Shown here: positions 20,481 to 31,750 of the stretch, piece by piece
Numbering within the stretch: position 1 is the first letter of the stretch
Layout of the letters: each line of letters opens with the position of its first letter
From: Saccharomyces uvarum
Lineage: Eukaryota > Ascomycota > Saccharomycetes > Saccharomycetales > Saccharomycetaceae
Length of the DNA stretch: 64,000 nt
Direction: 5' to 3'
Assembly (NCBI GenBank): GCA_947243795.1
Contig: OX365943.1
Coordinates: 248,001 to 312,000, forward strand
Notes under the pieces: model-generated
Told to the model about the DNA's origin: nothing
What the model saw: the letters and a program-made list of their open reading frames with translations, nothing else
Databases searched by the model: none
Made by a program: the position numbers and the translations under genes

Positions 20481-20488
20481 TTCACGTG
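20481..20488. promoter_or_regulatory. Cbf1-type E-box (TCACGTGA)
   Basis: A perfect octamer palindrome matching the Cbf1 preference RTCACGTG, about 133 bp before RRD2 and 25 bp from the Reb1 site. Confidence 0.5.
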
Positions 20489-20620
20489 AGCAAGCTAAGA
20501 ACAGAAGTCGGTGGATGCGATGGAATAATAGGGATGGCATACTCTAAATAAAGGTTACTAGGTAGCTTGAAAAGCCTGAAAAATAATTCACCATAAGCAC
20601 GATATACAACCTACTAAAAA

Positions 20621-21697
20621 ATGCTACCGGAAAAAAGATTATTGACCGCAGAGGATATGAAACTATGGGAGAAGTCCCAAACAAGAGCTGATTTCACGAA
20701 ATTCATCATAGACCTAGCCGAATCTGTTGAAGGCCACGAAAACTCCCAGTACAAGGAACCCGTCTCTGAGCAAATAGTTAGCATGCTGAGCTTACTTTCC
20801 CGGGTAAGAGACATCATTGAGAAGTACCCAGTGGTGCATGACGTAGATAGTTCAAGATTTGGTAAGGTGGAGTTCAGAGATTTTTATGATGAAGTCTCAC
20901 AGAACTCCCGAAAACTGTTGAAATCTGAATTTTCTTCGCTTACAGACGAACAGCTGGAACAAATATCTATTTATTTTGATGAATCATGGGGAAATAAGAG
21001 AAGAATCGATTATGGTTCAGGTCATGAGCTAAATTTCATGTGTTTACTCTATGGACTGTATAATTTTGGGGTTTTCAATCTTTCAAACGATTCAACGAAC
21101 CTTATACTGAAAGTTTTCATAGAGTACCTTCACATAATGAGAGTATTAGAAACAAAATACTGGCTGGAGCCTGCAGGCTCGCACGGGGTTTGGGGGTTAG
21201 ACGATTATCACTTCTTACCGTTTTTATTCGGCGCCTTCCAATTGACCACCCATAAGCACCTAAAACCAATCTCAATTCACAATAGTGAGCTTGTAGAAAT
21301 GTTTGCTGATCGGTATCTGTATTTTGGTTGCATCGCATTCATTAATAAAGTCAAGTCATCCGCCTCTTTGAGATGGCATTCCCCCATGCTAGATGACATC
21401 AGCGGCGTAAAGACTTGGTCAAAAGTTGCCGAAGGAATGATAAAAATGTACGAAGCCGAAGTCCTCAGTAAACTGCCCATCATGCAGCATTTCTATTTCA
21501 GTGAATTTTTACCCTGTCCTGAAGGCGTGTCTCTACCAAGAGGCCACATACACGATGGCACTGATGCAGGCGACGAGTGCAACATTGAAGGTCATGCCCA
21601 TAGTACTTGGGGCGACTGTTGCGGTATAAAATTACCAAGTGCTATTGCAGCTACTGAGATGAATAAAAAAAATCACAAGCCAATACCCTTTGATTAA
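20621..21697 (+). CDS. RRD2: Rrd2, PP2A phosphatase activator (PTPA family)
   Basis: A 358-residue PTPA-family protein, the same length as recalled S. cerevisiae Rrd2. Family signatures are DYGSGHE at 130-136 and the block GSHGVWGLDDYHFLPFLFG at about 187-204, which form the ATP and peptide pocket. PTPA proteins act as peptidyl-prolyl isomerases that fold and activate PP2A-like phosphatases; Rrd2 mainly serves Pph21/Pph22, and Rrd1 serves Sit4. The C-terminal segment with HIHDGTDAGDECNIEGHAH and a CC pair is also family-typical. It converges on PRP46 with a gap of only 73 bp. Confidence 0.96.
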   Translation: MLPEKRLLTAEDMKLWEKSQTRADFTKFIIDLAESVEGHENSQYKEPVSEQIVSMLSLLSRVRDIIEKYPVVHDVDSSRFGKVEFRDFYDEVSQNSRKLLKSEFSSLTDEQLEQISIYFDESWGNKRRIDYGSGHELNFMCLLYGLYNFGVFNLSNDSTNLILKVFIEYLHIMRVLETKYWLEPAGSHGVWGLDDYHFLPFLFGAFQLTTHKHLKPISIHNSELVEMFADRYLYFGCIAFINKVKSSASLRWHSPMLDDISGVKTWSKVAEGMIKMYEAEVLSKLPIMQHFYFSEFLPCPEGVSLPRGHIHDGTDAGDECNIEGHAHSTWGDCCGIKLPSAIAATEMNKKNHKPIPFD

Positions 21698-21770
21698 ATA
21701 AAAAGTCCATTTATAGAAATCACATCTGCGTATATACATATACATCAACACATGCCGTTCAATCCGGCCA

Positions 21771-23126
21771 TTAAAACCTTCTAGTACGTAGATTGGGATT
21801 CCATGCTAACCCAGGTTCCGATTCTCTTGAGGCAGTTTCATCTTGTTTCCAAATCTTTATGCTCTTGTCCGTTTCCCCAGTAATCAATCTTAGCCCCGTC
21901 TTATCGAAAGTACTGCATAGGACGCCCCGTTCACTTTCCAACGAGCCTATCATTTCTCTTGTAGCCAAAGATTGGTATTTGTGCCCAGATTTGTAGTCAT
22001 AAAACGACAACATCCCGTCATCTCCACCAGCAAATAAGACATCGTCTTGATTGATACTCAAAGTATTTATTATTCCTGTTTTCTCGGACTCGAAATTAGT
22101 TAATAAAGACCCGTCTGCTAATCCCCACGACCTAATATCATCGGTGCACGCGGATGCCATTGAAAACTCCTTTGGATGTAATGCGATCGCTCTCACTGAT
22201 CTCTTATGGTGTGTCAGAACTTTCATAGCTTTCCCTGCAACAATGTCCCACAACCTCACCGTAGCATCTGTTGACGAGCTTACTATTTGAGGGTCCACTG
22301 GAGTGCATTCCACCTGATTTATAGGACCCTTATGCCCCACCAGCGTGATGACAGGTACCCTGGTTCTAATGTCCCAAAGTTTAACAACACTATCTCGCCC
22401 TGCAGTGGCTATAAGATCCAGCGTTGGATGTATACTCACGGTACGAACACCGGACAAGTGCCCATGGTAGTCCCTGATGATCTGGTTTTTTTCCAAATCC
22501 CAGCATTTGACTGTCTTATCCTCACTGACAGAAAATAAATAAGGATGTCGATCCGAGACGGCAATGTCACGCACTGTCATTACATGCCCTGTTAGAGTAA
22601 TCTTCAATTTCCCTGTTGCGAGATCCCAAACTTTCATTGTTGTGTCATTACTTCCAGTGACAAACCACTCGTTGTCAACGGGGTCAATTGCAGCGCATCG
22701 TACCCATCCAAGATGTCCATTGATAACGCGTGAAAGTTTCCAGGGGGCATGCCATTCTGGTTTTTGTGATATCAATTTTTCATACCTATCTACTATAAAG
22801 TGCCCAGTGCTTTCTGGCTGGAAAATTTCATCAACAAAAGATGATGCATCCGCGTCTTGCTCTCTCTTGTCAACTAAAGCTTGAGATGTCCCTGGCATAT
22901 CTTTAGAAATGGTATGTAGCGCAAGTTCCTTGCTTTCACCGTTGGAAGAAAAATTTTTATTCGCATAGGTATCATAACGTTCCAACAGGGATTTATGGCT
23001 CTCTCTCTCCCTTTGTAAATGAGGTGGCAAAGTACTCATATGCGAGTATTGATTGTTCCAGCGTATTGTGGTATAGAATTTGTCTATATCCGCCAAATTT
23101 TCAAATTTATAAACGTTTTCATCCAT
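21771..23126 (-). CDS. PRP46: Prp46, WD40 splicing factor
   Basis: A 451-residue protein with an approximately 130-residue N-terminal region followed by seven WD40 repeats starting near [15 protein letters not shown]. Repeats end in typical [23 protein letters not shown] and RLWDIVAGK units. The C-terminus has the conserved AWNPNL. This is the PLRG1 orthologue of the NineTeen complex-associated set; it binds Prp45 and Cef1 and is needed at catalytic steps of pre-mRNA splicing. Length equals recalled S. cerevisiae Prp46. Confidence 0.96.
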   Translation of the reverse strand: MDENVYKFENLADIDKFYTTIRWNNQYSHMSTLPPHLQRERESHKSLLERYDTYANKNFSSNGESKELALHTISKDMPGTSQALVDKREQDADASSFVDEIFQPESTGHFIVDRYEKLISQKPEWHAPWKLSRVINGHLGWVRCAAIDPVDNEWFVTGSNDTTMKVWDLATGKLKITLTGHVMTVRDIAVSDRHPYLFSVSEDKTVKCWDLEKNQIIRDYHGHLSGVRTVSIHPTLDLIATAGRDSVVKLWDIRTRVPVITLVGHKGPINQVECTPVDPQIVSSSTDATVRLWDIVAGKAMKVLTHHKRSVRAIALHPKEFSMASACTDDIRSWGLADGSLLTNFESEKTGIINTLSINQDDVLFAGGDDGMLSFYDYKSGHKYQSLATREMIGSLESERGVLCSTFDKTGLRLITGETDKSIKIWKQDETASRESEPGLAWNPNLRTRRF

Positions 23127-23790
23127 GTTTGTTCATTTCCATGCGTTGCAATATTTATCATTCTTAATGATGACTCCAATGTGCAAACACGCAGTCATTA
23201 GCTACTATTGACCTTATACCTAATTCCTTGCTAATAATAAAATTCTAACTGTTTCGTATGCAATGATAGCGACATTTCACTGCTTGAACAGTCAAATTTA
23301 GGGTATGTTGAATTTGAAACAGGAATTGGGGCGTTTGAATACATCATGAATGACATGTAGTATCTTGCCATGCCGAACCCCGCTAATCTAGTATTAATCT
23401 AAACGAGTTCAGAGAAGACTCTCTAAGTTATGTTGAATTTGTGTGATGATTTCGGCTTATCTTAACACTTTGACCGCGTAAACTTGACTTTCCAATCTTG
23501 ACAATAAGACAGTTATCAATGCTATACAATAAATATCTTGCATGAATAGTGTCTTGAATAGAAAACTTTGTCCTCATTCAGCTATCAAATTGGGTAGATT
23601 TACCATTTTGAACACCCACAAAACCATTTCGAAATCAATAAGGTTCCCGTTATCTGAGTACTACGTTTTTCTGATTGATAGATAGTTTCATTTTCATCAA
23701 TAAGCAGCCACTGTATAAGAGAAGCAAATTCATCTCACACATTGTTGAGAAACATCTAGAACTCTTCCATTGGAAAATACAGTGTTCATT
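23127..23790. other. PRP46-YPL150W divergent intergenic region
   Basis: A 664-bp A/T-rich region with two divergent starts. I find no clear factor site. TATA-like ACAATAAATA occurs near 23525. Several short near-repeats of TATGTTGAATTTG occur at about 23303 and 23429. No gene or RNA is apparent. Confidence 0.5.
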
Positions 23791-26547
23791 ATGGTCAATC
23801 CTACCGGATCTTCGAAAGTGGAACAAAACAATATCAAGAGCATTATAGGATCATCGTACAACCGACTATACAGCCAGTTCACTTCAGATGAGCTTACAGA
23901 AGTAGGTAATTATAAGATTTTAAAACAGGTAGGAGAAGGAAGTTTTGGGAAAGTTTATTTGGCACTTCATAGGCCAACTCACCGTAAAGTGTGCTTGAAG
24001 ACAAGCGATAAAAATGATCCTAACATCGTTAGAGAGGTATTCTACCACAGACAATTTGACTTCCCTTATATTACGAAGCTCTATGAAGTGATAGTAACAG
24101 AGACTAAAGTGTGGATGGCATTGGAATATTGCCCAGGCAAGGAACTATATGATCATTTACTTTCTTTACATAGAATATCGTTACTTGAGTGTGGAGAATT
24201 GTTTGCACAAATCTCGGGTGCTGTCTACTACGCTCACTCCATGCATTGTGTTCACAGAGATCTGAAGTTGGAAAATATCCTATTAGATAAAAATGGTAAC
24301 GCTAAGCTAACGGATTTTGGTTTTACCAGAGAATGCATGACAAAGACAACACTGGAAACAGTTTGTGGTACGACGGTTTATATGGCGCCCGAATTGATTG
24401 AGCGAAAGACATATGACGGGTTTAAGATTGATATATGGTCATTAGGGGTAATACTTTATACATTAATTACGGGTTATTTGCCATTTGATGATGATGATGA
24501 GGTTAAGACTAAATGGAAAATTGTTAATGAAGAACCAAACTACGATTCTACATTAATTCCCGATGATGCTAAAGATTTAATTTCACGATTATTGGCTAAA
24601 AACCCAAAAGAACGCCCATCATTACCGCAGGTGTTACACCACCAATTTTTACAGCCGTACGGTTCGGTAGTTCTAGATCAAACAGAGAAAACTCTGAGTA
24701 GGCAACGTAGTGGTGGAACTCAGTTTAAAAGCAAATTAGAGAGGCGACTACTAAAACGCCTCAAACAATCAGGTGTTGATACTCTGGCAATTAAACAGTC
24801 CATTCTAAAAAGAAAGTGTGACTCGCTTTCTGGCCTATGGCTACTTTTGCTAGCACATGAGAAAAAGCAAGAAACCTGTAAATATCCGAAGAGAAGCAGG
24901 TCGGTGTTATCAGTGAAAAAAGTCATTGAAAATGCCACGCATAACGACGATAGCAACATTGATAGTGGAATGCTTAAGCCTCCGCTTGAGCTTTCTAGAG
25001 TTACTTCACTGAGTAAAATGCTAAATAAAGGTTCAGATATCGTAACTTCGATGACTCCGGTTAGCAGAAAAAAGTCGAAAGATTCGGCAAAGATTTTACG
25101 TCCTGCACTTTCCAAAGCTTCCACACAGAAGGCTTACGCTCAATCTACGGTAAATTCTCCTCGAAAGTCCAATAATTTTTTACAAAAAGTTTCCAGTTTT
25201 TTCAAGTCAAAAAAAAATCTTAATGCTAATATGAATAACAACATTTATTCAGGAACTCGTGAAGGCTCAGTTGCAAGCACCAAAGGTGCTTCCATACCGG
25301 GATCTTTTCCAAAGAAAAAAAGTAACTCCCCCCAGAAATCAAGAACTGATGCAGGCGCAGGTTTTTCAAAGACAAACTCCAAGGAGTCATTGAAAAACAA
25401 CTTAGTTGGCACTCCTGGGTTGCAGAAAGCTACTATTTTATTAGAAAATAAGGAGGTTTCTGAAAAAGCGATGGAAATCTCGAATGCGACCACAGGATTA
25501 TTATTAAACGAACGTATTCGAATAGAAGAACCACGTCTCAAACGGTTTAAATCATCCATATCTAGTGATATTTCCCAAACATCCACTGGCAATTATGATA
25601 GCGAATCTGTGGATAACTCCAGGACCGTTTCTCTGGATGGTAAGGTTTCTCCCCCACCAGTACGGGCTCGGCCATTATCAGAGATATCACAAATCTCTAA
25701 TGATACTTATACTTCTGAATATTCCACTGATGGCAACAATTCATCATTCAAAATTTCGGATACGATCAAGCCCAGCTACATCCGTAAAGGTTCAGAGAAT
25801 ACGTCACAATACTCAGCTTCATCCGAAAAAATGACAAATGGCTACGGTAGAAAATTTGTTAGGAGGGATTTAAGCATTATATCTACAGCATCCAGTGCAT
25901 CCGAAAGAAGTTCAAGAACGGATTCCTTTTACGATATTACAACAGCTTCCACGGCTATAAACAATGAAAATAGAGGAAGCAGAAGCAAAAATTCAAAAGA
26001 GTCTGTTTTGCCTAGATTCGGGACCCAAAGACCTTGGACGGGCAAAAGGGCATATGCGACATCTCGCCATGGTAAAACCGCCAGGCGTTCATCTAAGAGA
26101 GGTCAATTCAAGATACCGTCTTCCAATACCGATTCCATCATTCAGGAAGTAAGCTCGTCGGAAGAAGAAGACCATAACGCTCTCGATAAAAAGCGAACAG
26201 GCCTACCAACACCCGTTTTGCAGAACAAAGGTTTAATAGAAAATGGACTAGATGAGCATGATGAAGATGGCGATGACGAGTATGCTATTCATACTGATGG
26301 AGAATTTTCAGTTAAACCTCAGTTTTCTGACGAACTTATCGATAAACAAAACGGTTTGCCAAATAATGTAAAAGCTGTGGCAACTAAACGTTCTTTGAGT
26401 GAAGGTAGTAATTGGTCCGGTAAGTATTTGGATTCAGACGGTAATCGTCAGCGTATATCTTCAATGGTGGAAGAAGACGGCGAAGATTCCGTTGGGTATG
26501 TAGCGGATAGCAATGTCGATGGTGAAGAACCTAAAATATTGTTATAA
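23791..26547 (+). CDS. YPL150W: Ser/Thr protein kinase of unknown role
   Basis: A 918-residue kinase read from the ATG at 23791; seven codons upstream are open but begin with TTG. The catalytic domain is complete: GEGSFGKV (48-55), lysine K70 in CLKTSD, HRDLKLEN (155-162), DFG (175-177) and APELIE. It resembles the Kin1/Kin4/Snf1 branch of CAMK kinases. The remaining 600 residues are disordered, rich in Ser, Lys and Asn, with a conserved block GSENTSQYSASSEKMTNGYG and an acidic C-terminus. S. cerevisiae YPL150W has no defined pathway; lipid binding has been reported. Recalled length is 901, so the tail here may be longer. Confidence 0.93.
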   Translation: MVNPTGSSKVEQNNIKSIIGSSYNRLYSQFTSDELTEVGNYKILKQVGEGSFGKVYLALHRPTHRKVCLKTSDKNDPNIVREVFYHRQFDFPYITKLYEVIVTETKVWMALEYCPGKELYDHLLSLHRISLLECGELFAQISGAVYYAHSMHCVHRDLKLENILLDKNGNAKLTDFGFTRECMTKTTLETVCGTTVYMAPELIERKTYDGFKIDIWSLGVILYTLITGYLPFDDDDEVKTKWKIVNEEPNYDSTLIPDDAKDLISRLLAKNPKERPSLPQVLHHQFLQPYGSVVLDQTEKTLSRQRSGGTQFKSKLERRLLKRLKQSGVDTLAIKQSILKRKCDSLSGLWLLLLAHEKKQETCKYPKRSRSVLSVKKVIENATHNDDSNIDSGMLKPPLELSRVTSLSKMLNKGSDIVTSMTPVSRKKSKDSAKILRPALSKASTQKAYAQSTVNSPRKSNNFLQKVSSFFKSKKNLNANMNNNIYSGTREGSVASTKGASIPGSFPKKKSNSPQKSRTDAGAGFSKTNSKESLKNNLVGTPGLQKATILLENKEVSEKAMEISNATTGLLLNERIRIEEPRLKRFKSSISSDISQTSTGNYDSESVDNSRTVSLDGKVSPPPVRARPLSEISQISNDTYTSEYSTDGNNSSFKISDTIKPSYIRKGSENTSQYSASSEKMTNGYGRKFVRRDLSIISTASSASERSSRTDSFYDITTASTAINNENRGSRSKNSKESVLPRFGTQRPWTGKRAYATSRHGKTARRSSKRGQFKIPSSNTDSIIQEVSSSEEEDHNALDKKRTGLPTPVLQNKGLIENGLDEHDEDGDDEYAIHTDGEFSVKPQFSDELIDKQNGLPNNVKAVATKRSLSEGSNWSGKYLDSDGNRQRISSMVEEDGEDSVGYVADSNVDGEEPKILL

Positions 26548-26909
26548 GGAAGTCATATAACTATATACATATATATATTTATATAAACGAACACTATTTT
26601 AAGGACTCACAGATTTGAGCTGAACAAGACCCTTTCAATCATAAATATTGACATATTCCTGAAAAGTAAATATGAATTGGTAAGATCATCACTTTAAAAG
26701 AATTAAGTAGTTAACTCAGTTCTGCTAAAAGAAATCGCGAAGCGGAGAACCTTATATAATCACTCTTCGTAGCGCGATAAAAAAAACACCCTTTGTGATA
26801 AGTCACCAGCACCTACGTTTTTATTTAAACTAAAAGGTAAATAATACTGGCAAGTACGGTATATTTTTCTGACACAAGCGAATGAACGTGTGTGCCTTAT
26901 GATGTAATT
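26548..26909. other. YPL150W-ATG5 intergenic region
   Basis: A 362-bp gap with the 3' flank of the kinase (TATATA tract at 26561-26586, a normal efficiency element) and the ATG5 promoter. A GATAAG core at 26797-26802 could bind GATA factors of nitrogen control, and TTATATAA near 26751 may be a TATA. No gene is seen. Confidence 0.5.
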
Positions 26910-27788
26910 ATGAATGAGATTAGACAATTAGTTTGGAACGGTGAGCTTAATGTGCTGGTTTCTATCGATCCCTCATTTCTAATGAAAGGAAGCCCGAAAG
27001 AAATGGCAGTACTAAGAATAAGAGTACCGAGAGAGACGTACTTGATCAATTATATGCCGCTCATCTGGAATAGGATCCAAGATTTCCTATCCTTTGACCC
27101 ATTGAACGAGAAAGAAAAGTATTTCTGGTTTGAACATAATGGGAGGCCCATACGATGGAATTATCCAGTTGGCGTTTTATTTGATGGCTTGGTCGCAAGC
27201 AGCGCTACATTTGTCACCTCTTCTGGAATTCACCCAGAAAATGTGATCACTCTTTTTAAAGTTCATTTGGTCATGGGGAAATCGTTACCATCAACTGTAA
27301 TCCCTATCTTAAGTAGCAGTAACCAAGCCGAAAAATTCTGGTTTCATCAGTGGAAGCAAGTCTGCTTTATATTGAATGGCTCTTCGAAGGGTATCATGTC
27401 TTTGTCGGTAAACGAATCGCGGAAGTTTTGGAGAAGTGTCATTACAAGAAATTTTCATGATTTCACAGAAATTTCTAAAAAGATAAGCCCATCAAGACCA
27501 CGACATGTTCCAATTATCATTCAAACTCACAAAGATTTGGGAATTGAAGTGATCTCACAACCAACTATCAGCATGACTGGAGTCAATCCCACACTGAGGG
27601 ATATCGAACAAGAAGTCATTAGCGCTAAGGAAATAATAGATGCTGGGAGTTACGTAATTGTATCCCAAGGCATAGAAATTCCCTGGGACATTGCACTGTT
27701 TGATTTGTACCTCAAATTCAGAAGTTTCGATGGGTTTTTATATATAACTCTTGTTCCTAAAATTTCAGTGGCAAGAACCTTTCGCTGA
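26910..27788 (+). CDS. ATG5: Atg5, autophagy conjugation protein
   Basis: A 292-residue Atg5. The acceptor lysine for Atg12 is K149, in FHQWKQVCF, at the same number as in S. cerevisiae. Two ubiquitin-like folds flank a helical region; the N-terminal block LVSIDPSFLMKGSP and the C-terminal SFDGFLYITLVP are family-typical. Atg12-Atg5 with Atg16 forms the E3 that lipidates Atg8 on the phagophore. The start is the ATG giving MNEIRQLVWNGEL; six codons upstream are open but lack ATG. The last residues diverge from recalled S. cerevisiae Atg5 (294 residues). Confidence 0.96.
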   Translation: MNEIRQLVWNGELNVLVSIDPSFLMKGSPKEMAVLRIRVPRETYLINYMPLIWNRIQDFLSFDPLNEKEKYFWFEHNGRPIRWNYPVGVLFDGLVASSATFVTSSGIHPENVITLFKVHLVMGKSLPSTVIPILSSSNQAEKFWFHQWKQVCFILNGSSKGIMSLSVNESRKFWRSVITRNFHDFTEISKKISPSRPRHVPIIIQTHKDLGIEVISQPTISMTGVNPTLRDIEQEVISAKEIIDAGSYVIVSQGIEIPWDIALFDLYLKFRSFDGFLYITLVPKISVARTFR

Positions 27789-27896
27789 ACTTTAAGAGCT
27801 ATTATATATGCATTTTAGATATATATTTACACACCAAGGCAATTCAATTCAATGAACAGATAAGATAGCTGTTATATAGCTGTAGGTAGCCTTTTA

Positions 27897-28415
27897 TTAT
27901 CTTTCTACCAAATTTACTATCGCTATTAAGTAGTCTTTATCATGGGATAATGACACGAGAAACTCATGCGTAGAGAAAAAGGAGCCATATTTTTTGGAGA
28001 GCTGTTTATATTTTGGGTACTCTTGCCCAAACATCTTGTCATAGTCTAATTTCGGGACGCCCGCACTGTTCTGTGTTTTATATAACATTCTGGAATATAC
28101 CACTTGAGCAGGAGGCAGATCATGCTTCGAAATACGGCAGCACAAAGCCTTCAATGAACACTCCTTCAAAGCCCAAATACCCGCGATATATCTGTGCAGG
28201 CTTGGACTCAGATGTTGTTCTTCGGCGAGGAGATCTCTAAAATGAGCTCTCTCCTTCTCATGCATGAACTTTTGGGTGATTTTTTGGAAAGTCGAACGGC
28301 CAACTGGGTCCAATGGAGAATATTTTTCTAGCAGACGAGCAAATCTTGGCAAATGCACAATATCAACTCCCACTCCAACTATCTTACGCCCAATGTGTTC
28401 CGATGCGAAATTCAT
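27897..28415 (-). CDS. PPT2: Ppt2, mitochondrial phosphopantetheinyl transferase
   Basis: A 172-residue AcpS-type enzyme that transfers phosphopantetheine from CoA to the mitochondrial acyl carrier protein Acp1. The first metal-binding motif is GVGVDIVHLPRF (D18) and the second is WALKECSLKA (81-90, with K84, E85 and K89), as in holo-ACP synthases. Fatty-acid synthesis in mitochondria, and so lipoate supply, depends on it. No strong presequence is visible, as in the recalled S. cerevisiae protein (173 residues). It is divergent from PXA1. Confidence 0.94.
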   Translation of the reverse strand: MNFASEHIGRKIVGVGVDIVHLPRFARLLEKYSPLDPVGRSTFQKITQKFMHEKERAHFRDLLAEEQHLSPSLHRYIAGIWALKECSLKALCCRISKHDLPPAQVVYSRMLYKTQNSAGVPKLDYDKMFGQEYPKYKQLSKKYGSFFSTHEFLVSLSHDKDYLIAIVNLVER

Positions 28416-28869
28416 TTCTGGAGGTATGTAAGTTTGTAATTGATCAACAGATATTCATCGCACAACAACGATGCTGTACAGTCGCTATCCAGCTTCTATT
28501 CGGCAATTCCAAAACTGACTTTTCTGCTGTAGGTTGGACTAACTACTCGAATTGATGGCATGTAAGTACGTGCATATAATCTGCAAATTCGATGCCAAGA
28601 ATGGTGTTTTTCACATAGAATTACCTCTCTTAAAATTATTCCGAAAAAGAAATAATGCTGCGACGCAATAGCAAAACTATCGTCGATCGGGTATAGCCCT
28701 TTTTGGTCCGGCTTCCTTTTTTTTTTACCCCAATTTCCTTTTCGGCGGTTATTTTCAGCCCTTTCACATTTAAGATATATAAGGAGCAATGAATGCTTCA
28801 CATTGTAAAACCGGCAAACAAAATGTCTGATAGATTTGAAGAAATCACTGAATAGGCAGTATCATCAAA
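28416..28869. other. PPT2-PXA1 divergent promoter
   Basis: A 454-bp region between the two starts. It carries a near-match to the oleate response element (listed separately) and a T/C-rich tract at 28711-28741. A minus-strand ORF inside is not supported. Confidence 0.5.
28688..28710 (+). promoter_or_regulatory. Oleate-response-element-like CGG-N17-CCG
   Basis: CGG at 28688-28690 and CCG at 28708-28710 are 17 bases apart. This fits CGG-N3-T-N-A-N9-12-CCG except for one inner base (G where A is expected). It lies about 160 bp before PXA1, and S. cerevisiae PXA1 is induced by oleate through Oaf1-Pip2. Confidence 0.4.
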
Positions 28870-31482
28870 ATGTCGACTACATTAGCAACACCGGCAAAAC
28901 TAAAGAACTTGCTTCTCAACCTACACACTCGTTGTATTGGGTTACATATTAAAGATGTCACACTGCCGGTATATTTTAAACTACTGATACGGCATCTTCT
29001 CCAGATATCCAGGTCAAATGCTGCTCATCCCAAGCAAAGGAGAAGAGCCCAGATTTTATTAATATCACTTTTTGTATCAGCAGTTACGCTTTTATCCGGC
29101 ATGACCTACGGCACCCTCAAAATAATTTTAAAGTGTTACAAATTCTACAAATACCCATGGAAAAGAAAAAACAGGAGGCCTTTTATTAGAAGAACAAGAT
29201 CTCAAATGCAGCTGGATAGTGGCGCGAGAATAATGTATATCCCTGAAGTAGAGCTATTAGATCGTCAGAACCCAAAAGATAATAAACTTGAAACTACTAT
29301 AGATAAGAAGAAAACGAAAAGAATATTTATTCCACCAAAGGATGAAGATATATATGAGCATGACAAGTTTCTTTTCAAAAACGTGGAATTGGAGAAAACG
29401 AAAAATTCACAATTATTCTACTCGAAGTTTTTAAATCAGATGAATGTTTTGTCTAAAATCTTAATTCCAACAGTTTTTGATAAAAATTCGTTTCTTTTGA
29501 TAGCTCAAATATTTTTTTTAGTAATGAGAACTTGCCTATCTTTGTTTGTCGCCAAATTGGATGGGCAGATAGTCAAGAATATTATTGCTGGAAGAGGAAG
29601 GAGCTTTTTATGGGATTTGGGGTGCTGGTTCTTAATTGCCGTCCCTGCTTCCTATACCAATAGCGCCATCAAGTTACTTCAAAGAAAGTTAAGTTTAAAC
29701 TTTAGAGTAAACCTGACCCGTTATATCCATGATATGTACCTGGATAAAAGACTGACATTTTACAAATTAATTTTTGATTCGAAGGCATCCAATTCGGTAA
29801 TTAAAAATATTGACAACTCAATTACTAACGATGTTGCAAAATTTTGCGATGCCACATGCTCCGTTTTTGCAAATATTGCAAAACCTGTAATTGATTTAAT
29901 ATTTTTTTCTGTTTATTTACGTGACAATTTGGGTACTGTTGGTGTGGCAGGTATATTTGTTAACTATTTCATTACCGGGTTCATTTTAAGAAGGTATACG
30001 CCACCATTGGGAAAGCTGGCAAGCGAAAGATCTGCATCTGATGGTGATTACTACAACTATCATCTAAATATGATCAATAATAGCGAAGAAATTGCCTTCT
30101 ATCAAGGAACAGCTGTAGAAAGAACTAAAGTTAAAGAATTATATGATATATTAATGGAAAAAATGCTATTGGTCGACAGATGCAAATTTGGCTATAACAT
30201 GCTCGAAGACTATGTTTTGAAATACACATGGTCAGGTTTAGGTTATGTTTTTGCCTCTATTCCAATTGTCCTCTCTACCTTAGCAACTGGCATTAATGCG
30301 GAAGAAAAGAACATGAAAGAATTCATAGTCAATAAAAGATTGATGCTATCGCTTGCAGATGCGGGTTCGAGACTGATGCATTCAATAAAGGATATTTCAC
30401 AGCTAACCGGGTATACAAATAGGATTTTTACTCTACTTTCTGCTCTTCATAGGGTTCATTCTCTAAACTTCAATTACGGTGCCGTTCCTTCATTATCGGC
30501 ACTGCACACAGAAGATACTGCAAGAAATCCAACTATGTTAACTAATGCCGACAATTCACAAGACGTTATTCGTGGCACCGTCCAACGGAACTTTAACGGC
30601 ATTAGATTAGAAAACATAGATGTAATAATTCCATCGGTGAGGGCCAACGAGGGTATAAAATTGATAAACAAGCTAACTTTTCAAATTCCTTTACAGATTA
30701 ATACCATAACTTCAAAGTCCGATTCCATACAAGATTTATCAAAGGCGAATGATATAAAACTGCCATTTTTACAGGGATCCGGTTCAAGTCTACTTATATT
30801 GGGGCCAAACGGATGTGGGAAAAGTTCCATTCAACGTATTATAGCGGATGTTTGGCCAGTATATAACAAAAATGGTTTACTATCCATCCCCTCAGAAAAT
30901 AATATATTCTGCATCCCTCAAAAACCATACTTTAGTAGGGGCGGCACCTTAAGGGACCAAATTATATATCCAATGTCTTCGGACGAATTCTTCGATAGAG
31001 GGTTCAAAGACAAAGAGTTAGTTCAGATTTTGGCAGAGGTGAGACTAGACTACCTTTTGAAAAGAGGCGTTGGATTAACGTATTTGGACACTGTTGCCGA
31101 TTGGAAGGATTTATTAAGCGGTGGTGAAAAGCAAAGAGTAAATTTTGCTAGAATTATGTTTCACAAACCATTATACGTAGTACTTGATGAGGCTACAAAT
31201 GCAATTAGTGTTGATATGGAAGATTATTTGTTTAACTTACTGAAGAGATACAGGTTTAATTTTATTTCCATTTCACAGAGGCCGACGTTGATCAAATATC
31301 ACGAAATGTTGTTAGAGATTGGTGAAAATCGTGACGGCAATTGGCAATTACAAGCCATTGGTACAGACGAAGCAATTATATCAATTGACAATGAAATTGA
31401 AGAACTAGAGAAAAAGTTAGAGAAAGTAAGGGGTTGGGAAGATGAAAGGGAAAAACTGCAGAAAAAGCTTGAAATCATTTGA
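28870..31482 (+). CDS. PXA1: Pxa1, peroxisomal ABC half-transporter for long-chain fatty acyl-CoA
   Basis: An 870-residue ABCD-family half-transporter, the length recalled for S. cerevisiae. A hydrophobic N-terminal segment near residues 57-80 is followed by a membrane domain with the EAA-like motif [11 protein letters not shown]. The nucleotide-binding domain has Walker [10 protein letters not shown] (645-653), signature LSGGEKQR (749-756) and Walker B YVVLDEAT. The C-terminus is a short coiled coil. Pxa1 pairs with Pxa2 to import activated long-chain fatty acids into peroxisomes for beta-oxidation. It is the yeast counterpart of human ALDP. Confidence 0.96.
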   Translation: MSTTLATPAKLKNLLLNLHTRCIGLHIKDVTLPVYFKLLIRHLLQISRSNAAHPKQRRRAQILLISLFVSAVTLLSGMTYGTLKIILKCYKFYKYPWKRKNRRPFIRRTRSQMQLDSGARIMYIPEVELLDRQNPKDNKLETTIDKKKTKRIFIPPKDEDIYEHDKFLFKNVELEKTKNSQLFYSKFLNQMNVLSKILIPTVFDKNSFLLIAQIFFLVMRTCLSLFVAKLDGQIVKNIIAGRGRSFLWDLGCWFLIAVPASYTNSAIKLLQRKLSLNFRVNLTRYIHDMYLDKRLTFYKLIFDSKASNSVIKNIDNSITNDVAKFCDATCSVFANIAKPVIDLIFFSVYLRDNLGTVGVAGIFVNYFITGFILRRYTPPLGKLASERSASDGDYYNYHLNMINNSEEIAFYQGTAVERTKVKELYDILMEKMLLVDRCKFGYNMLEDYVLKYTWSGLGYVFASIPIVLSTLATGINAEEKNMKEFIVNKRLMLSLADAGSRLMHSIKDISQLTGYTNRIFTLLSALHRVHSLNFNYGAVPSLSALHTEDTARNPTMLTNADNSQDVIRGTVQRNFNGIRLENIDVIIPSVRANEGIKLINKLTFQIPLQINTITSKSDSIQDLSKANDIKLPFLQGSGSSLLILGPNGCGKSSIQRIIADVWPVYNKNGLLSIPSENNIFCIPQKPYFSRGGTLRDQIIYPMSSDEFFDRGFKDKELVQILAEVRLDYLLKRGVGLTYLDTVADWKDLLSGGEKQRVNFARIMFHKPLYVVLDEATNAISVDMEDYLFNLLKRYRFNFISISQRPTLIKYHEMLLEIGENRDGNWQLQAIGTDEAIISIDNEIEELEKKLEKVRGWEDEREKLQKKLEII

Positions 31483-31750
31483 AGGTTCATTTAGCGCGTG
31501 TACTTTTATATTATCTATTTGGTATGTACTTAAAAGATGTTTCTGTTCACGGAATACTTTCAGATCATGTCAGACCGAGATCGTAACGATAGAGAAGAAA
31601 ACGGAAAGAAAATGAAATGATGATTTTATCTACTATACAGCTAATGACCTCTCCAATATATATATTTTTTATTTATGAATCCATGTATAAAGAATGACCT
31701 CAAAAAAAACGATAAAAAATGCGCGGTGGAACACGTTAAAAAAAGGGAGA

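Larger units (their letters stand above)
19788..20620. other. RAD53-RRD2 divergent intergenic region
   Basis: An 833-bp region with both promoters. Two ACGCGT boxes lie toward RAD53; a Reb1 site and a TCACGTGA octamer lie toward RRD2. A 25-codon ORF at 20248-20325 is listed as a candidate. Other short ORFs here look random. Confidence 0.6.
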
